A DNA stretch of 64,000 nucleotides from Hyphococcus sp. (GCA_028281665.1 JANQJK010000008.1:1-64000); one strand, 5' to 3'. Shown: positions 35,454 to 43,940, counted from the stretch's first letter. Notes: generated from the sequence alone by a model not told the origin. Numbers and translations: made by a program.

Positions 35454-36347
35454 ATGAAAGCCCTCCCGACCCTCCGCCAATTGCAGTTTTTCGTCACCCT
35501 GGCGCGCCGCGAATCCTTCTCCAAGGCCGCCGATGAGTGCCTGGTTTCCCAGTCAACGCTCTCCTCAGCCGTCAAGGAGCTGGAAGGGCTGGTCGGGCGC
35601 CAGCTCGTCGACCGGTCCACGCGCTCCTTCGCCCTGACCCCGGCGGGGGAGGAGGTGGCGATGCGGGCGCCGGCGCTGCTCGCCGGGGCGGAAGATCTCG
35701 TGGATGCGGCGAGCGGGCGCCGGCCGCTGGAAGGCGCCTTTACCCTCGGCGTGATCCCGACCATTGCGCCCTTCGTGTTGCCGAAGGCGGCGAAAGTCCT
35801 GCGCAAGAAATATCCGAAACTTGAACTGTTTCTGCGGGAGGATCTGACGGCGTCTCTCGCCGAGCGATTGTCAGCGGGCCTCATCGATGCGGCGCTTCTT
35901 GCGTTTCCCTATGACATTCCGGGCGTCGAGGTGATCGATGTGGGCGCCGACCCGTTCTGGTTCGCCTGCAACAGCGATCACGACTATGCTCAGCGAAAAA
36001 GCCTGTCGACGGAAGATTTGCACGCCTGCAAACTTTTGCTGCTTGAGGACGGGCACTGTCTGCGCGAACACGCTATCGACGCCTGCGCCATCGCCGATCG
36101 GGGCGCCGCCGCCTCGTTCGATGGAACGAGCCTTTTCACCCTGACCCAGATGGCCCGGTCCGGTCTCGGCGCCACCCTCTTGCCGGATATGGCGGTGAAA
36201 AACGGTCTTGCGAAAACCGCGGGGCTCGTCGCGGTGCCTTTCAAGAAGCCGCAGCCCGAACGGCGCATCGGCGTTGCCTGGCGAAAAGGCTCCGGCCGCG
36301 GGGAGGAAGCCCAGGCGATTGCCGAGGTGGTTCGGGACTTGTTTTAG
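35454..36347 (+). CDS. oxyR: OxyR, hydrogen peroxide-sensing LysR regulator
   Basis: 297 residues. LysR winged HTH at ~5-65 (LRQLQFFVTLARRESFSKAA). The redox centre shows C202 in LEDGHCLREH and C211 nine residues later, matching C199-C208 of E. coli OxyR, with further C192. It forms a disulfide upon peroxide and activates peroxide defence. The ATG at 35454 (MKALPTLRQL) is preferred over an in-frame ATG 41 residues upstream. Divergent from ahpC; its stop overlaps the convergent permease stop by 4 nt. Confidence 0.95.
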   Translation: MKALPTLRQLQFFVTLARRESFSKAADECLVSQSTLSSAVKELEGLVGRQLVDRSTRSFALTPAGEEVAMRAPALLAGAEDLVDAASGRRPLEGAFTLGVIPTIAPFVLPKAAKVLRKKYPKLELFLREDLTASLAERLSAGLIDAALLAFPYDIPGVEVIDVGADPFWFACNSDHDYAQRKSLSTEDLHACKLLLLEDGHCLREHAIDACAIADRGAAASFDGTSLFTLTQMARSGLGATLLPDMAVKNGLAKTAGLVAVPFKKPQPERRIGVAWRKGSGRGEEAQAIAEVVRDLF

Positions 36348-37495
36348 GGCGAACGGTGCGCTGCAACTTGCGCCGTTTCTTCCGGCGGGTGCTTCAAATC
36401 CGCGATCCGGCCGTCGTCGGAAAGCATGATGGCGATGGGGCGGGTGGATTTGAACTGCGTCAGGATGAGCATGATCGTTACCGTAATCGGCACGCTGAGC
36501 AGCAACCCCGCAAAGCCCCATAACGACCCCCAGACGCTCAACGAAAACAACACGACGAGCGGGCTGAGATTCAGCGTGCGCCCCACAAGGCGCGGCTCAA
36601 TGCCGTTCGCCATGATCTGCTCCGCGCCGATCAGCAGGACAAGAGCGGTCAGCGCCATTTGCAGCCCGCCGCCCGGCTGAACGAGCGCCAGCATGACAGG
36701 CAGCGTAATGGCGGAGGCGGCGCCGAAAATCGGGATGTAGTTCAGGATGAAAATAAGGAGCGCCCAGAAGCCCGCGAACTGAATGCCGATCAGCTTCATG
36801 ATGATGAAACTGATGGTTGCGGTGATGAGATTGCTGACGGTTTTTACGGTGATGTACTGGCGCACCAGGGCGCCGATATCGCCGATCGTTTCGTTGATCA
36901 CGCTGCGCTCGCGTTCATCGGCGCCGAGCAGGTTGATCTTGCGGAAGATTCGTCCCCGTTCGATCAGCATAAAGACGAGATAGAGAAAAACCGTGACAAA
37001 GGTCAGCAGGTTGGATGTGATGGCGGTGAGGCTCGATGCGGCGCGCGACAGGACAACGCGAACGACGTCGATGGCCGCCTGCTGGATCTGGTCGACGCTG
37101 CCTAGAATTTCCGCGGGAATGAGGTTTGACGTGCGCACCCAGTCAATTGCGTTCTGGGTCAGCGCGCGCAACCGGTCTTCATAGGACGGCCACGTCGTCA
37201 GAAGCGTTTCCACATTCGACCGGACGATTTCAACGAAAAGATAGACGCCGGCGCCAATCAGAATGAAGGCGATCATGAATCCCATCCAGTTCGGGATACG
37301 CCGGCCCACAAACGGCGTCTTCCTCACGTTTTCTTTAAGCGTGTAGATCAGAAAACAAAGGAAGCTCGCGATTACGAGGGGCATCAGGACGCCGCGCCCG
37401 ATATAGGCGACGAAGCCGATCAACACGGCGATGGCGAGACCGTAAAAGGTCCGTGCGATGCTGGGCGCGACTGTCGTTTCCGTCAATTCGGTCAC
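36344..37495 (-). CDS. AI-2E family transporter (PF01594)
   Basis: 383 residues with about eight helices. LQMALTALVLLIGAEQIMANGIEPRLVGRTLNLSPLVVLFSL (quoted in part: EQIMANGIEPRLVG and LSPLVVLFSL) is the family signature in the C-terminal half. Members export AI-2 or act as Na+/H+ antiporters. The start is a GTG at 37495 with no clear ribosome-binding site. Neighbour of oxyR with overlapping convergent stops. Specific substrate unknown. Confidence 0.92.
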   Translation of the reverse strand: MTELTETTVAPSIARTFYGLAIAVLIGFVAYIGRGVLMPLVIASFLCFLIYTLKENVRKTPFVGRRIPNWMGFMIAFILIGAGVYLFVEIVRSNVETLLTTWPSYEDRLRALTQNAIDWVRTSNLIPAEILGSVDQIQQAAIDVVRVVLSRAASSLTAITSNLLTFVTVFLYLVFMLIERGRIFRKINLLGADERERSVINETIGDIGALVRQYITVKTVSNLITATISFIIMKLIGIQFAGFWALLIFILNYIPIFGAASAITLPVMLALVQPGGGLQMALTALVLLIGAEQIMANGIEPRLVGRTLNLSPLVVLFSLSVWGSLWGFAGLLLSVPITVTIMLILTQFKSTRPIAIMLSDDGRIADLKHPPEETAQVAAHRSP

Positions 37496-37606
37496 CAGGT
37501 GTTTAGTCTTGGAGGGAGCGTTAAGGCGCTTCGCGGCGCGGCGCCAGCTTGGGGCGCGCGGAGACGGCCGCTTTTCAATGCGCCCTCAGCGCTCTACCAA
37601 GCGATC

Positions 37607-38935
37607 ATGATTGTTCGGGACATTTCCTGGCGGGCGCCTTACGCGGCCTTCGCGCCGCTCGACGGCGAGGCGCATGCGCACCTCCTCCACGGGGGCGACC
37701 GCCGCGAAGGCGGATGGTCGCTGATTGTCGCCGCGCCGGCCCGCGTCTTCCGGCTCGATGCGCCGGAACGGTTCGAGGGCTGGTTTGCCGATATCGGCCG
37801 CGAACTGAATGAGCGACGTATCGATGAAGGGGCGCACGCGCCCTTTCGCAGCGGCCTTGTCGGCTACATCGGATATGAGGCGCTTGTCGCGAACGAGCCG
37901 TCGCTCAGCTTGCCCGAGAGCCCATACCCATTGCCCCTGGCGCAATTCGGCGCCTATGACGCCGCGGCGATTTTCGATCGGCGGGCGCAGCGGGCGTTCA
38001 TCACGGCTCGAAACGCCGAGGCTGCGGATAGTCTGGAAGAGAGACTTGGCGCCGGCGCCGCGCCGCCGATTACGCTGCCGGAGATTGCGGCGCTTCGGTC
38101 GAACTTTTCTCGCGACCGCTACATCGCCGCCGTCTCTGACGTCATCGAGCGTATTGGAAGCGGCGATTTCTTTCAGGCAAACATCGCGCAGGTTCTGACG
38201 GCTGAGGCGCGTTCGCCTTTATCTCCCTTCGCCTTTTTTCGAAAAGTCGCCGCGACAAGCGACGCGTTTTTCGCCGCGCTCTTTCAATGTGAAGAGGGCG
38301 CCATTGTTTCCAACTCGCCGGAACGGTTTTTCCGGCTGGATCCGGATGGCGTCATCGTCGCCGAGCCGATCAAAGGCACGCGGCCGCGGGGGCGAGGCGA
38401 GCGGCAGGACCGCGCTCTCGCCGACGAACTTCTCGCTGACCCGAAAGATCGCGCAGAAAACATTATGATCGCGGATTTAATGCGCAACGATCTTTCGCGC
38501 ATCTGCCGCGACCATACGGTAAGGGAAGACGTGATTTGCGAACTGATGACGCTGTCGCGGGTGCATCACCTCGTCTCGCGCATCAGCGGCGAACTGCGTC
38601 CGGGGCTTGGCGTCGCCGACGTCTTTCGCGCATTGTTTCCATGCGGATCGATTACCGGTGCGCCAAAAATCGAAGCGATGAAGACGATCGCGGAAATCGA
38701 GGGCGTTGGGCGCGGACCCTATTGCGGCGCGGTCGGCTATATTGACGATAGCGGTCGCGCCGATTTTGCCGTGGCTATCCGAACGATGATGATTGACGAA
38801 AGCCGGCGGCGCATTTCGATCCCCGTTGGGGGTGGCGTAACCCTGCGTTCCGATCCGGCCTCGGAATATGAAGAAACGCTGGTAAAAGCGGCGGCCGCGC
38901 TTTCGGCGCTCGGTCTCTCGGCGGACGATCTATGA
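37607..38935 (+). CDS. pabB: Aminodeoxychorismate synthase component I
   Basis: 442 residues of the chorismate-binding family. It adds ammonia to chorismate to make 4-amino-4-deoxychorismate. Signature segments: SGDFFQANIAQ, PIKGTRPRGRGERQD, ENIMIADLMRNDL and GSITGAPKIEAMKTIAEIE (the chorismate-binding block). The ATG at 37607 (MIVRDISWR) is chosen; the upstream open frame is not conserved. Its TGA overlaps pabA (ATGA). The PIKGT motif favours pabB over trpE. Confidence 0.94.
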   Translation: MIVRDISWRAPYAAFAPLDGEAHAHLLHGGDRREGGWSLIVAAPARVFRLDAPERFEGWFADIGRELNERRIDEGAHAPFRSGLVGYIGYEALVANEPSLSLPESPYPLPLAQFGAYDAAAIFDRRAQRAFITARNAEAADSLEERLGAGAAPPITLPEIAALRSNFSRDRYIAAVSDVIERIGSGDFFQANIAQVLTAEARSPLSPFAFFRKVAATSDAFFAALFQCEEGAIVSNSPERFFRLDPDGVIVAEPIKGTRPRGRGERQDRALADELLADPKDRAENIMIADLMRNDLSRICRDHTVREDVICELMTLSRVHHLVSRISGELRPGLGVADVFRALFPCGSITGAPKIEAMKTIAEIEGVGRGPYCGAVGYIDDSGRADFAVAIRTMMIDESRRRISIPVGGGVTLRSDPASEYEETLVKAAAALSALGLSADDL

Positions 38936-39513
38936 TTCTCATCGTCGACAATTATGATTCCTTCGTACACAACCTCGCCCGTTACGTGCGCGAAGCCGGC
39001 GGGGAGACGCGCGTCGTGCGTAATGACGCTGCGACGGTCGATGAATGTCTTGCCGCGTCGCCGGCGGGCGTGATTGTTTCGCCGGGACCGAAGACGCCGA
39101 CGGAAGCGGGTCTTTGCCTTGATCTGATCGCGGCGTTGCCGGCTGAGACGCCGCTGCTTGGGGTCTGTCTTGGTCATCAATGTCTCGTTGAGGCGCTCGG
39201 CGGTGCAACGATACGCGCGCGCGCGCCGTTGCACGGGGAGGCCAGTGCGATTTTTCATAATGGCGAGGGCCTCTTTGCCGGCGTTTCATCGCCCACTTCC
39301 GCCGGGCGCTATCATTCGTTGATTGCAGAGCCTGCGCCGGGGGCGCCGCTGGTCAAAACTGCATGGACGGCGGACGGCGCATTGATGGGCGTATCTCATG
39401 TCGAACGCCCATGGCATGGCGTGCAGTTTCACCCCGAATCGGTGCTGACGCCGGATGGGCGCAAGATGATTTCCAACTTTCTGGCTCTGTGTAAGGGGAG
39501 AGGCCGCCGGTGA
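38932..39513 (+). CDS. pabA: Aminodeoxychorismate synthase component II (glutamine amidotransferase)
   Basis: 193 residues. The class I amidotransferase triad is visible: C79 in GVCLGHQC, His and Glu in GVQFHPES. It supplies ammonia to PabB. MILIVDNYDSFVHNLARY is the typical start. Coupled to pabB (ATGA) and to the lyase gene (GTGA). In many bacteria TrpG shares this role; here the gene order supports PabA. Confidence 0.95.
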   Translation: MILIVDNYDSFVHNLARYVREAGGETRVVRNDAATVDECLAASPAGVIVSPGPKTPTEAGLCLDLIAALPAETPLLGVCLGHQCLVEALGGATIRARAPLHGEASAIFHNGEGLFAGVSSPTSAGRYHSLIAEPAPGAPLVKTAWTADGALMGVSHVERPWHGVQFHPESVLTPDGRKMISNFLALCKGRGRR

Positions 39514-40367
39514 CTTTCTGGCTTAACGGCGAATGGCGCGACGATCCCGTCGCAATCCGCATTGACGATCGCGGATTGCTGCTTGGCGACGGCGTCTTCG
39601 AAACCATGCTTGTCCGCAACGGCGTTCCCGCGTTTCTGGACCGTCACCTCGAACGGCTGGCGGGTGGATTAACCCGGTTCTCACTCGACGCGCCGATTCC
39701 CGATAATCTGCGCGATATCATCCGCGAGCTTGCGGCGAAAAACGCTGCCGCGGATGTGGACGCGACATTGCGCCTGACAGTCACGAGGGGGCCCGGCGAA
39801 CGAGGTCTGGCGTATCCGCCGGGCGCCGCGTCGCGGCCGACCATGCTTATGACGCTCGCCCGCCCGGGTGCGAAAGACCAAGCGGAGAGGACGCTCATCG
39901 TCAGCAAATGTGCGCAGGCCGTTCCCGGTGCGGCGGCGGCTTTCAAAACGCCTGCCTATCTTGAAAACATTGTCGCCCACAATGAGGCGCTTTCCGCCGG
40001 CTGCGATGACGCGGTGATGCTGAACCCCGCCGGCCATGTGGCGTGCGCCACGACGTCGAATATCTTTGTCATCGGCGACGATGGCTCGGTGGCGACCCCG
40101 CCGGTTGCGGACGGCGCCTTGCCGGGAATCGTGCGCGGCGTCTTGCTGGACAATGCCGGCGCCGCCGGGATCGCCATCGAGGTCCGCTCGATTACGCCGG
40201 ATGACTTGCGACGGGGCGCAGTTTTTCAGACCAACAGCGTGATCGGCCTGGCGCCGGCGCGCCTCGACGGGGCGCGCAATGCGGCGTCAAATGAAATGTT
40301 CAGCCGTCTTGATGCGTGCTATCAAGACGCTTTGGCGGAAGACTTGCGACGGGCCGGCGCGGCGTGA
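39510..40367 (+). CDS. pabC: Aminodeoxychorismate lyase (class IV PLP enzyme)
   Basis: 285 residues, fold-type IV (BCAT/PabC). DRGLLLGDGVFETMLVRNG is the family start motif; FKTPAYLENIVAHNEA holds the PLP-binding Lys, and AGHVACATTSNIF the phosphate loop. Releases pyruvate to make p-aminobenzoate. It starts with GTG in a GTGA overlap with pabA. Branched-chain aminotransferase cannot be fully excluded, but the pab operon context favours PabC. Confidence 0.9.
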   Translation: MTFWLNGEWRDDPVAIRIDDRGLLLGDGVFETMLVRNGVPAFLDRHLERLAGGLTRFSLDAPIPDNLRDIIRELAAKNAAADVDATLRLTVTRGPGERGLAYPPGAASRPTMLMTLARPGAKDQAERTLIVSKCAQAVPGAAAAFKTPAYLENIVAHNEALSAGCDDAVMLNPAGHVACATTSNIFVIGDDGSVATPPVADGALPGIVRGVLLDNAGAAGIAIEVRSITPDDLRRGAVFQTNSVIGLAPARLDGARNAASNEMFSRLDACYQDALAEDLRRAGAA

Positions 40368-41527
40368 ATTCATTCATCATCACAGACGAACAGATCGCGC
40401 GGGTTATCGGCGCCGTGCTCGCCGACGAATTGTCGCGGCGGTTTAATCGACACTTCGATTTTCTGACCATTGCCACGTGGAGCGGCGAAACGAAGTTCGG
40501 CCATGAGGGGCTCGGCCTTGACGACGACGAACGCCGGGTTTGCCTGCGCCGCGCCGCATCGTTTTTCGGTCTCGACCCGGCGTATTTCGACGCTCATTCC
40601 GTGAACACCATCAGCGAAACGGCGCAGGCGATCAGCGGCAAAGTCCGGGACCGTCTTGAGTATTTTTCGTTCAAGTCCGCGGCCCGCGGCGACGAGAAAG
40701 CCGAATGCCGTCATCGCGCCGACGAAATCTTTCAGGACGCTGCGGCGGCCGCGAACATCTTCTACGGCCGGCGCCGGCTTCTGTCCTTTGTCGCGCCTCA
40801 CAGTCTTCTCGGGTTTGAACTGACCATCCTGACGCCAAACCTTCAGGGCATTGAATCCATCGACGCCCGCGGCATGACGCCGGATCAGCTTTCCGCAACG
40901 CTTGCCTATGGGGACGTGCTGGTGGCGACGCCGACCCTGTGGCGATACATGATGCGTGAAAATCTGGCGTCGCCGGACAACACGATGGCTGTGTCGTTTG
41001 GCGAGGCGATGGCGCCGGATCTCGGCGTTGACATGCGCAAGGCGGGCTTTGGCGTTTTGCGGGAGCTATACGGCTCCACCGAAGCGGGGCTGACGGGCTG
41101 GCGCGATGCGCCGACAGAACCGTTCATACTGTTCGATCACTGGCGCCGTGAGGGCGATCGGGTCGTTCGCGCGGCGCCGAACGGCGAAGAACGACCGGCG
41201 CCGGCCATGGATTTCTTTGAATGGTCCGGCGAGCGCTCCTTCGTACTTTCGGGTCGGCGCGACGGCGCCGTGCAGATCGGTGCGGTTAATGTGCAGCCCG
41301 ACGATGTCGCACGCCAGTTGTTGCAACACCCGGCAATTAACGAATGCGCCGTAAAAGCCAGCCGCAGCGGCGACGGCGTGATGCGCCTGATGGCCCATAT
41401 CGTGCTGAAAAAAGACCGCAAGCCGGACGACCAAACGGCCCGCGATATCGACGCCTGGTGTCGCACGGGGCTGCGGCAGCAGGAGCGTCCGCGCATCTAC
41501 CAATTCCACGAAAAGCTGCCCAAATAA
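40364..41527 (+). CDS. ANL superfamily (acyl/aryl-CoA ligase-like) protein with missing catalytic motifs
   Basis: 387 residues from a GTG at 40364 in a GTGA overlap with pabC. It aligns with AMP-forming aryl ligases: region FEL after HSLLGFEL, LYGSTEAGLTGW (A5 motif) and LSGRRDGAVQIGAVNV (A7-A8). Two key elements are altered. The P-loop A3 motif, TSGTTGxPK in active enzymes, reads FKSAARGDEK (103-112). The protein ends at LPK, before the A10 lysine region. It may bind an aryl substrate without adenylating it. Related ligases activate hydroxybenzoates. Function unknown; the pab operon hints at a p-aminobenzoate-related role. Confidence 0.75.
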   Translation: MNSFIITDEQIARVIGAVLADELSRRFNRHFDFLTIATWSGETKFGHEGLGLDDDERRVCLRRAASFFGLDPAYFDAHSVNTISETAQAISGKVRDRLEYFSFKSAARGDEKAECRHRADEIFQDAAAAANIFYGRRRLLSFVAPHSLLGFELTILTPNLQGIESIDARGMTPDQLSATLAYGDVLVATPTLWRYMMRENLASPDNTMAVSFGEAMAPDLGVDMRKAGFGVLRELYGSTEAGLTGWRDAPTEPFILFDHWRREGDRVVRAAPNGEERPAPAMDFFEWSGERSFVLSGRRDGAVQIGAVNVQPDDVARQLLQHPAINECAVKASRSGDGVMRLMAHIVLKKDRKPDDQTARDIDAWCRTGLRQQERPRIYQFHEKLPK

Positions 41528-41553
41528 AAACACCGCCCGCAGGCGGTGTTTTT
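41526..41553. terminator. Bidirectional terminator between pab operon and secretin-N gene
   Basis: AAAAACACCGCC (41526-41537) pairs with the complement at 41542-41553 (GGCGGTGTTTTT), loop CGCA. The A and T tails serve both strands, ending the ligase gene on the plus strand and the convergent gene at 41579. Confidence 0.85.
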
Positions 41554-41578
41554 TAGCGCTTACCTGTGCGGCCGCGCG

Positions 41579-42037
41579 TTATTCTCCGCCTTCGCCCTCT
41601 TTGGCGGCGGTTTGCGCCTGGCCGAATTTCTGGGCGACCTGCGTTGAAACTTCGTTGAACGTGTTCTGATCGTCGCCGACCGTTACTGTTCGTTCGCAGT
41701 TTGTCGTGCAGTTATAAGTCGATCGCGCCACTCCCTTGTGGAGCGTCAGCATGTCCGTGGCATTCGTTCGCACACGCACGATCATATTCTCGATAACGCC
41801 GCCTTCCGCGTCCATAACATAAATATTGGTCATGCCGGGCGCCTTGCCGTAAAGCAGCAGGTTCGAGGAATCCTGAACCGACACGTCGGCGATCGCCGGA
41901 TTGCCGACAATGATGTTCTGCGCGGGCCGCTCCAGCTTGTAGGGGCGGACGTAATCCATGGTCAGCCAGACCTGGCCGGCCTGCGCGGCCGATGTCATGG
42001 CGGCGATTGCGGCGGCGGCGAATACAAACTTACGCAT
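41579..42037 (-). CDS. Stand-alone pilus secretin N-domain protein (CpaC N-terminal-like), exported
   Basis: 152 residues with a signal peptide (MRKFVFAAAAIAAMTSAAQA). VRPYKLERPAQNIIVGNPAIADV then LLLYGKAPGMTNIYVMD matches the T2SS/T3SS secretin N0-like (PF13629) domain, the same fold as the N-terminal part of CpaC in this locus. It ends with TYNCTTNCERTV, a CxxxC pair that could form a disulfide, and a short acidic tail. It probably acts in the periplasm with the CpaC channel, perhaps as a pilotin or plug; inference. Transcribed opposite to the tad genes. Confidence 0.8.
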   Translation of the reverse strand: MRKFVFAAAAIAAMTSAAQAGQVWLTMDYVRPYKLERPAQNIIVGNPAIADVSVQDSSNLLLYGKAPGMTNIYVMDAEGGVIENMIVRVRTNATDMLTLHKGVARSTYNCTTNCERTVTVGDDQNTFNEVSTQVAQKFGQAQTAAKEGEGGE

Positions 42038-42206
42038 TAGACAAACCCTTTAATCCATTCGCCGCAAATCTAGCCCTTATGAGTCAATGCATGGTTAAAA
42101 GCCGCGGTCGCTTTGAACCCGTCGTTTCATCAATTGAAGCAAGAAGTTTACCCGCTCTTAAAGAGGCGTTGTTATTGACGCATGCCGAAAGACGTGAAAG
42201 CTGCCC

Positions 42207-42980
42207 ATGTCCGCCACGCCGATCATTCTGCCTGCGACAACGGATAAGGACGAAGCGATCGACGTCGATGTGTCGCCGGTCGCGGCGGACAGTACCGATA
42301 TCGTTTCCGCCATCGCCGCCGCCAGGCCGTTTTCCGGCCTGTCCGACAAAATCGTCGACGCCGTTGCGCAAAGCGCGGTGGCGCGGAGCTATTCGGCGGG
42401 CCAGACCGTGTTTTCCATGGGCCAGTATGACGGCGCGGACGCTATTGTCGTCGCACGAGGGGTGATGCGGGTTTCCATCATCGACGCAGAAACCGGCTCG
42501 GTCGTCGTTGACGATCTCGGCCCGAATTCGGCTTTCGCCATAGACCTCACATTCTGCGGCGCTGAGAACAGCGTATTCTCGCGCCTCTCCGTCACTGCGG
42601 AGGAAGAGCTGACCCTTGTCTTTATCGAGGCTGAGGCGTTGCGCGGGCTTGCCGGTCAGCGGCCGTCGTTGATGCGAAACATCGCCCGCTACTTTGCGGA
42701 GGAGCTTGGCGCGCGACGGTTTAATGCGACGACCGCGCAGGCCGCGCCCCAGCAGCGCGTTTTCGCGCAATTGCTGAAGTTTATCGAGCGCGACAACGTT
42801 CAGGGCCTGTGGCGCGTGCCGCAAATGCCCAAGCACCGCGAGTTGGCCGACCTTGCAGACGTCGAAGAAGGCATCGCCGCCGGCGCCGTCGCGACGCTGA
42901 TCCAGGAAGGGATCGCCCAGCGTGACTATCCCGGCCTCATCGTCAACGATATGGCGCGCCTTAACGAGCTTGTCGGTTAG
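42207..42980 (+). CDS. Crp/Fnr-family regulator next to the tad locus
   Basis: 257 residues. A cyclic-nucleotide-binding beta-roll at ~40-160 (FSGLSDKIVDAVAQ, AVARSYSAGQTVFSMGQYDGA, VVVDDLGPNSAFAIDLTF) is followed by a long helix and a C-terminal winged HTH (HRELADLADVEEGIAAGAVATLIQEG) that looks divergent from canonical Crp. No Cys cluster, so it is not an FNR. It may control the pilin gene just downstream; two inverted repeats lie between them. The start ATG at 42207 follows no strong ribosome-binding site. Confidence 0.85.
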   Translation: MSATPIILPATTDKDEAIDVDVSPVAADSTDIVSAIAAARPFSGLSDKIVDAVAQSAVARSYSAGQTVFSMGQYDGADAIVVARGVMRVSIIDAETGSVVVDDLGPNSAFAIDLTFCGAENSVFSRLSVTAEEELTLVFIEAEALRGLAGQRPSLMRNIARYFAEELGARRFNATTAQAAPQQRVFAQLLKFIERDNVQGLWRVPQMPKHRELADLADVEEGIAAGAVATLIQEGIAQRDYPGLIVNDMARLNELVG

Positions 42981-43016
42981 GTAAACATAAGTTTACCTTA
43001 AAATCTGTATACAGAT
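42979..43016. promoter_or_regulatory. Two inverted repeats ahead of the flp pilin gene
   Basis: AGGTAAAC-ATAA-GTTTACCT (42979-42998, 8-bp arms) begins inside the stop of the Crp-like gene. ATCTGTATACAGAT (43003-43016) is a perfect 14-bp palindrome just after it. Further dyads follow, including ACATGCATGT (43049-43058). They lie 70-150 bases before the pilin start and could be operators for the Crp-like regulator or another factor. Confidence 0.5.
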
Positions 43017-43129
43017 AGAAAAACGTAGTTTTCTTTCACTGTTTGTTTACATGCATGTCTGATTATGCGCTAACCTGAAGGGGAAAACTCTTTCAGCGGT
43101 GCAAGTGAAGAGTAAGCAGGAGTCGACAA

Positions 43130-43300
43130 ATGAAAGCTCTTATCCAGCGCTTTAAATCAGACGAAGACGGCGCCACGGCGATCGAATACGGCCTGATTGC
43201 AGCCCTGATCGCTGTTGCGATTATTGCTGCCGTGCGTACGCTCGGCACGACGCTGTCCGGTACGTTTGATAGCGTTTCGACCGAAATCAGCAACGGCTAA
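43130..43300 (+). CDS. flp: Flp/Fap-type major pilin
   Basis: 56 residues, small and easily missed. The leader MKALIQRFKSDEDG is followed by ATAIEYGLIAALIAVAIIAA, giving the prepilin site Gly14-Ala15 with Glu at position +5 and Tyr at +6, as in Flp pilins. A hydrophobic core and a short Thr/Ser-rich C-terminus follow. CpaA is the likely processing peptidase. AGGAG lies 7 bases before the ATG. A strong terminator ends the transcript, as expected for a highly expressed pilin gene. Confidence 0.95.
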   Translation: MKALIQRFKSDEDGATAIEYGLIAALIAVAIIAAVRTLGTTLSGTFDSVSTEISNG

Positions 43301-43333
43301 GAATTCCGGCGAAAGCCGGTATTCCAAAGACGG

Positions 43334-43363
43334 AAAAAGGAGGCCGAATGGCCTCCTTTTTTT
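43334..43363 (+). terminator. Strong rho-independent terminator after flp
   Basis: AAAAAGGAGGCC (43334-43345) pairs with GGCCTCCTTTTT (43350-43361) around a GAAT loop, with seven T from 43357. It lies 34 bases after the pilin stop and separates the pilin transcript from cpaA. Confidence 0.92.
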
Positions 43364-43371
43364 GTTTATGT

Positions 43372-43387
43372 CTAACGGACAATTAAC
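43372..43387 (+). promoter_or_regulatory. CtrA-like box upstream of cpaA
   Basis: CTAA-N7-TTAAC matches the alphaproteobacterial CtrA consensus TTAA-N7-TTAAC with one mismatch, 47 bases ahead of the cpaA start. CtrA controls pilus genes in Caulobacter; the site itself is unproven. Confidence 0.4.
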
Positions 43388-43433
43388 GGGCGGCCGATAG
43401 CTTCGCAGAAAGCCCAGCAGGAGAATTGGCTTC

Positions 43434-43940
43434 GTGTTCGCCTATTTGATGATTTCCGTCTTTCCCGCCGCGCTTTTGGTCGCCGCTGCGAACGACATTT
43501 ACGAATTCAAGATTCCAAACTGGATCTCGATAACGCTGATATGCGCATTTCCGGCGGCCGGCATGGCGGTCGGCGCGGCGCCGAGCGTTATTCTGGAAGG
43601 GCTGCTGATCGGCGCCGGGGCGCTGGCTGTAGGGTTTGCGCTCTTTGCCGGGCGCATTGTCGGCGGCGGCGACGCCAAGCTGTTCGCCGCGATCACGCCG
43701 TGGATCGGCGTCGGCGCGCTGGGCTCCTTCCTTCTGTACACAGCCATTGCCGGGCTTGTGCTGGCGATCGTTATGGGCGCGTTTCGCACGCTGCCCGTAT
43801 TGCCGATTTACGCCCGCGCGCCGTGGTTGATGGAGTTGCACGCACGATCGAAAGATCTCCCATATGCTGTGGCGCTCGGCGCCGGCGGACTTCTTAGTTT
43901 TTCGCAAACGCCGTTCTTTCAATTGGTGTTCGGCGGTTAA
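43434..43940 (+). CDS. cpaA: Prepilin peptidase CpaA (A24 family)
   Basis: 168 residues, membrane-bound with about five helices. Two catalytic aspartates are visible: D21 in AANDIYEFKIPN and D80 in VGGGDAKLF. It cleaves the Flp leader after Gly. It starts at a GTG at 43434 with AGGAGA some 10 bases upstream. No N-methylase domain, as usual for the short CpaA/TadV type. It opens the main tad operon. Confidence 0.93.
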   Translation: MFAYLMISVFPAALLVAAANDIYEFKIPNWISITLICAFPAAGMAVGAAPSVILEGLLIGAGALAVGFALFAGRIVGGGDAKLFAAITPWIGVGALGSFLLYTAIAGLVLAIVMGAFRTLPVLPIYARAPWLMELHARSKDLPYAVALGAGGLLSFSQTPFFQLVFGG

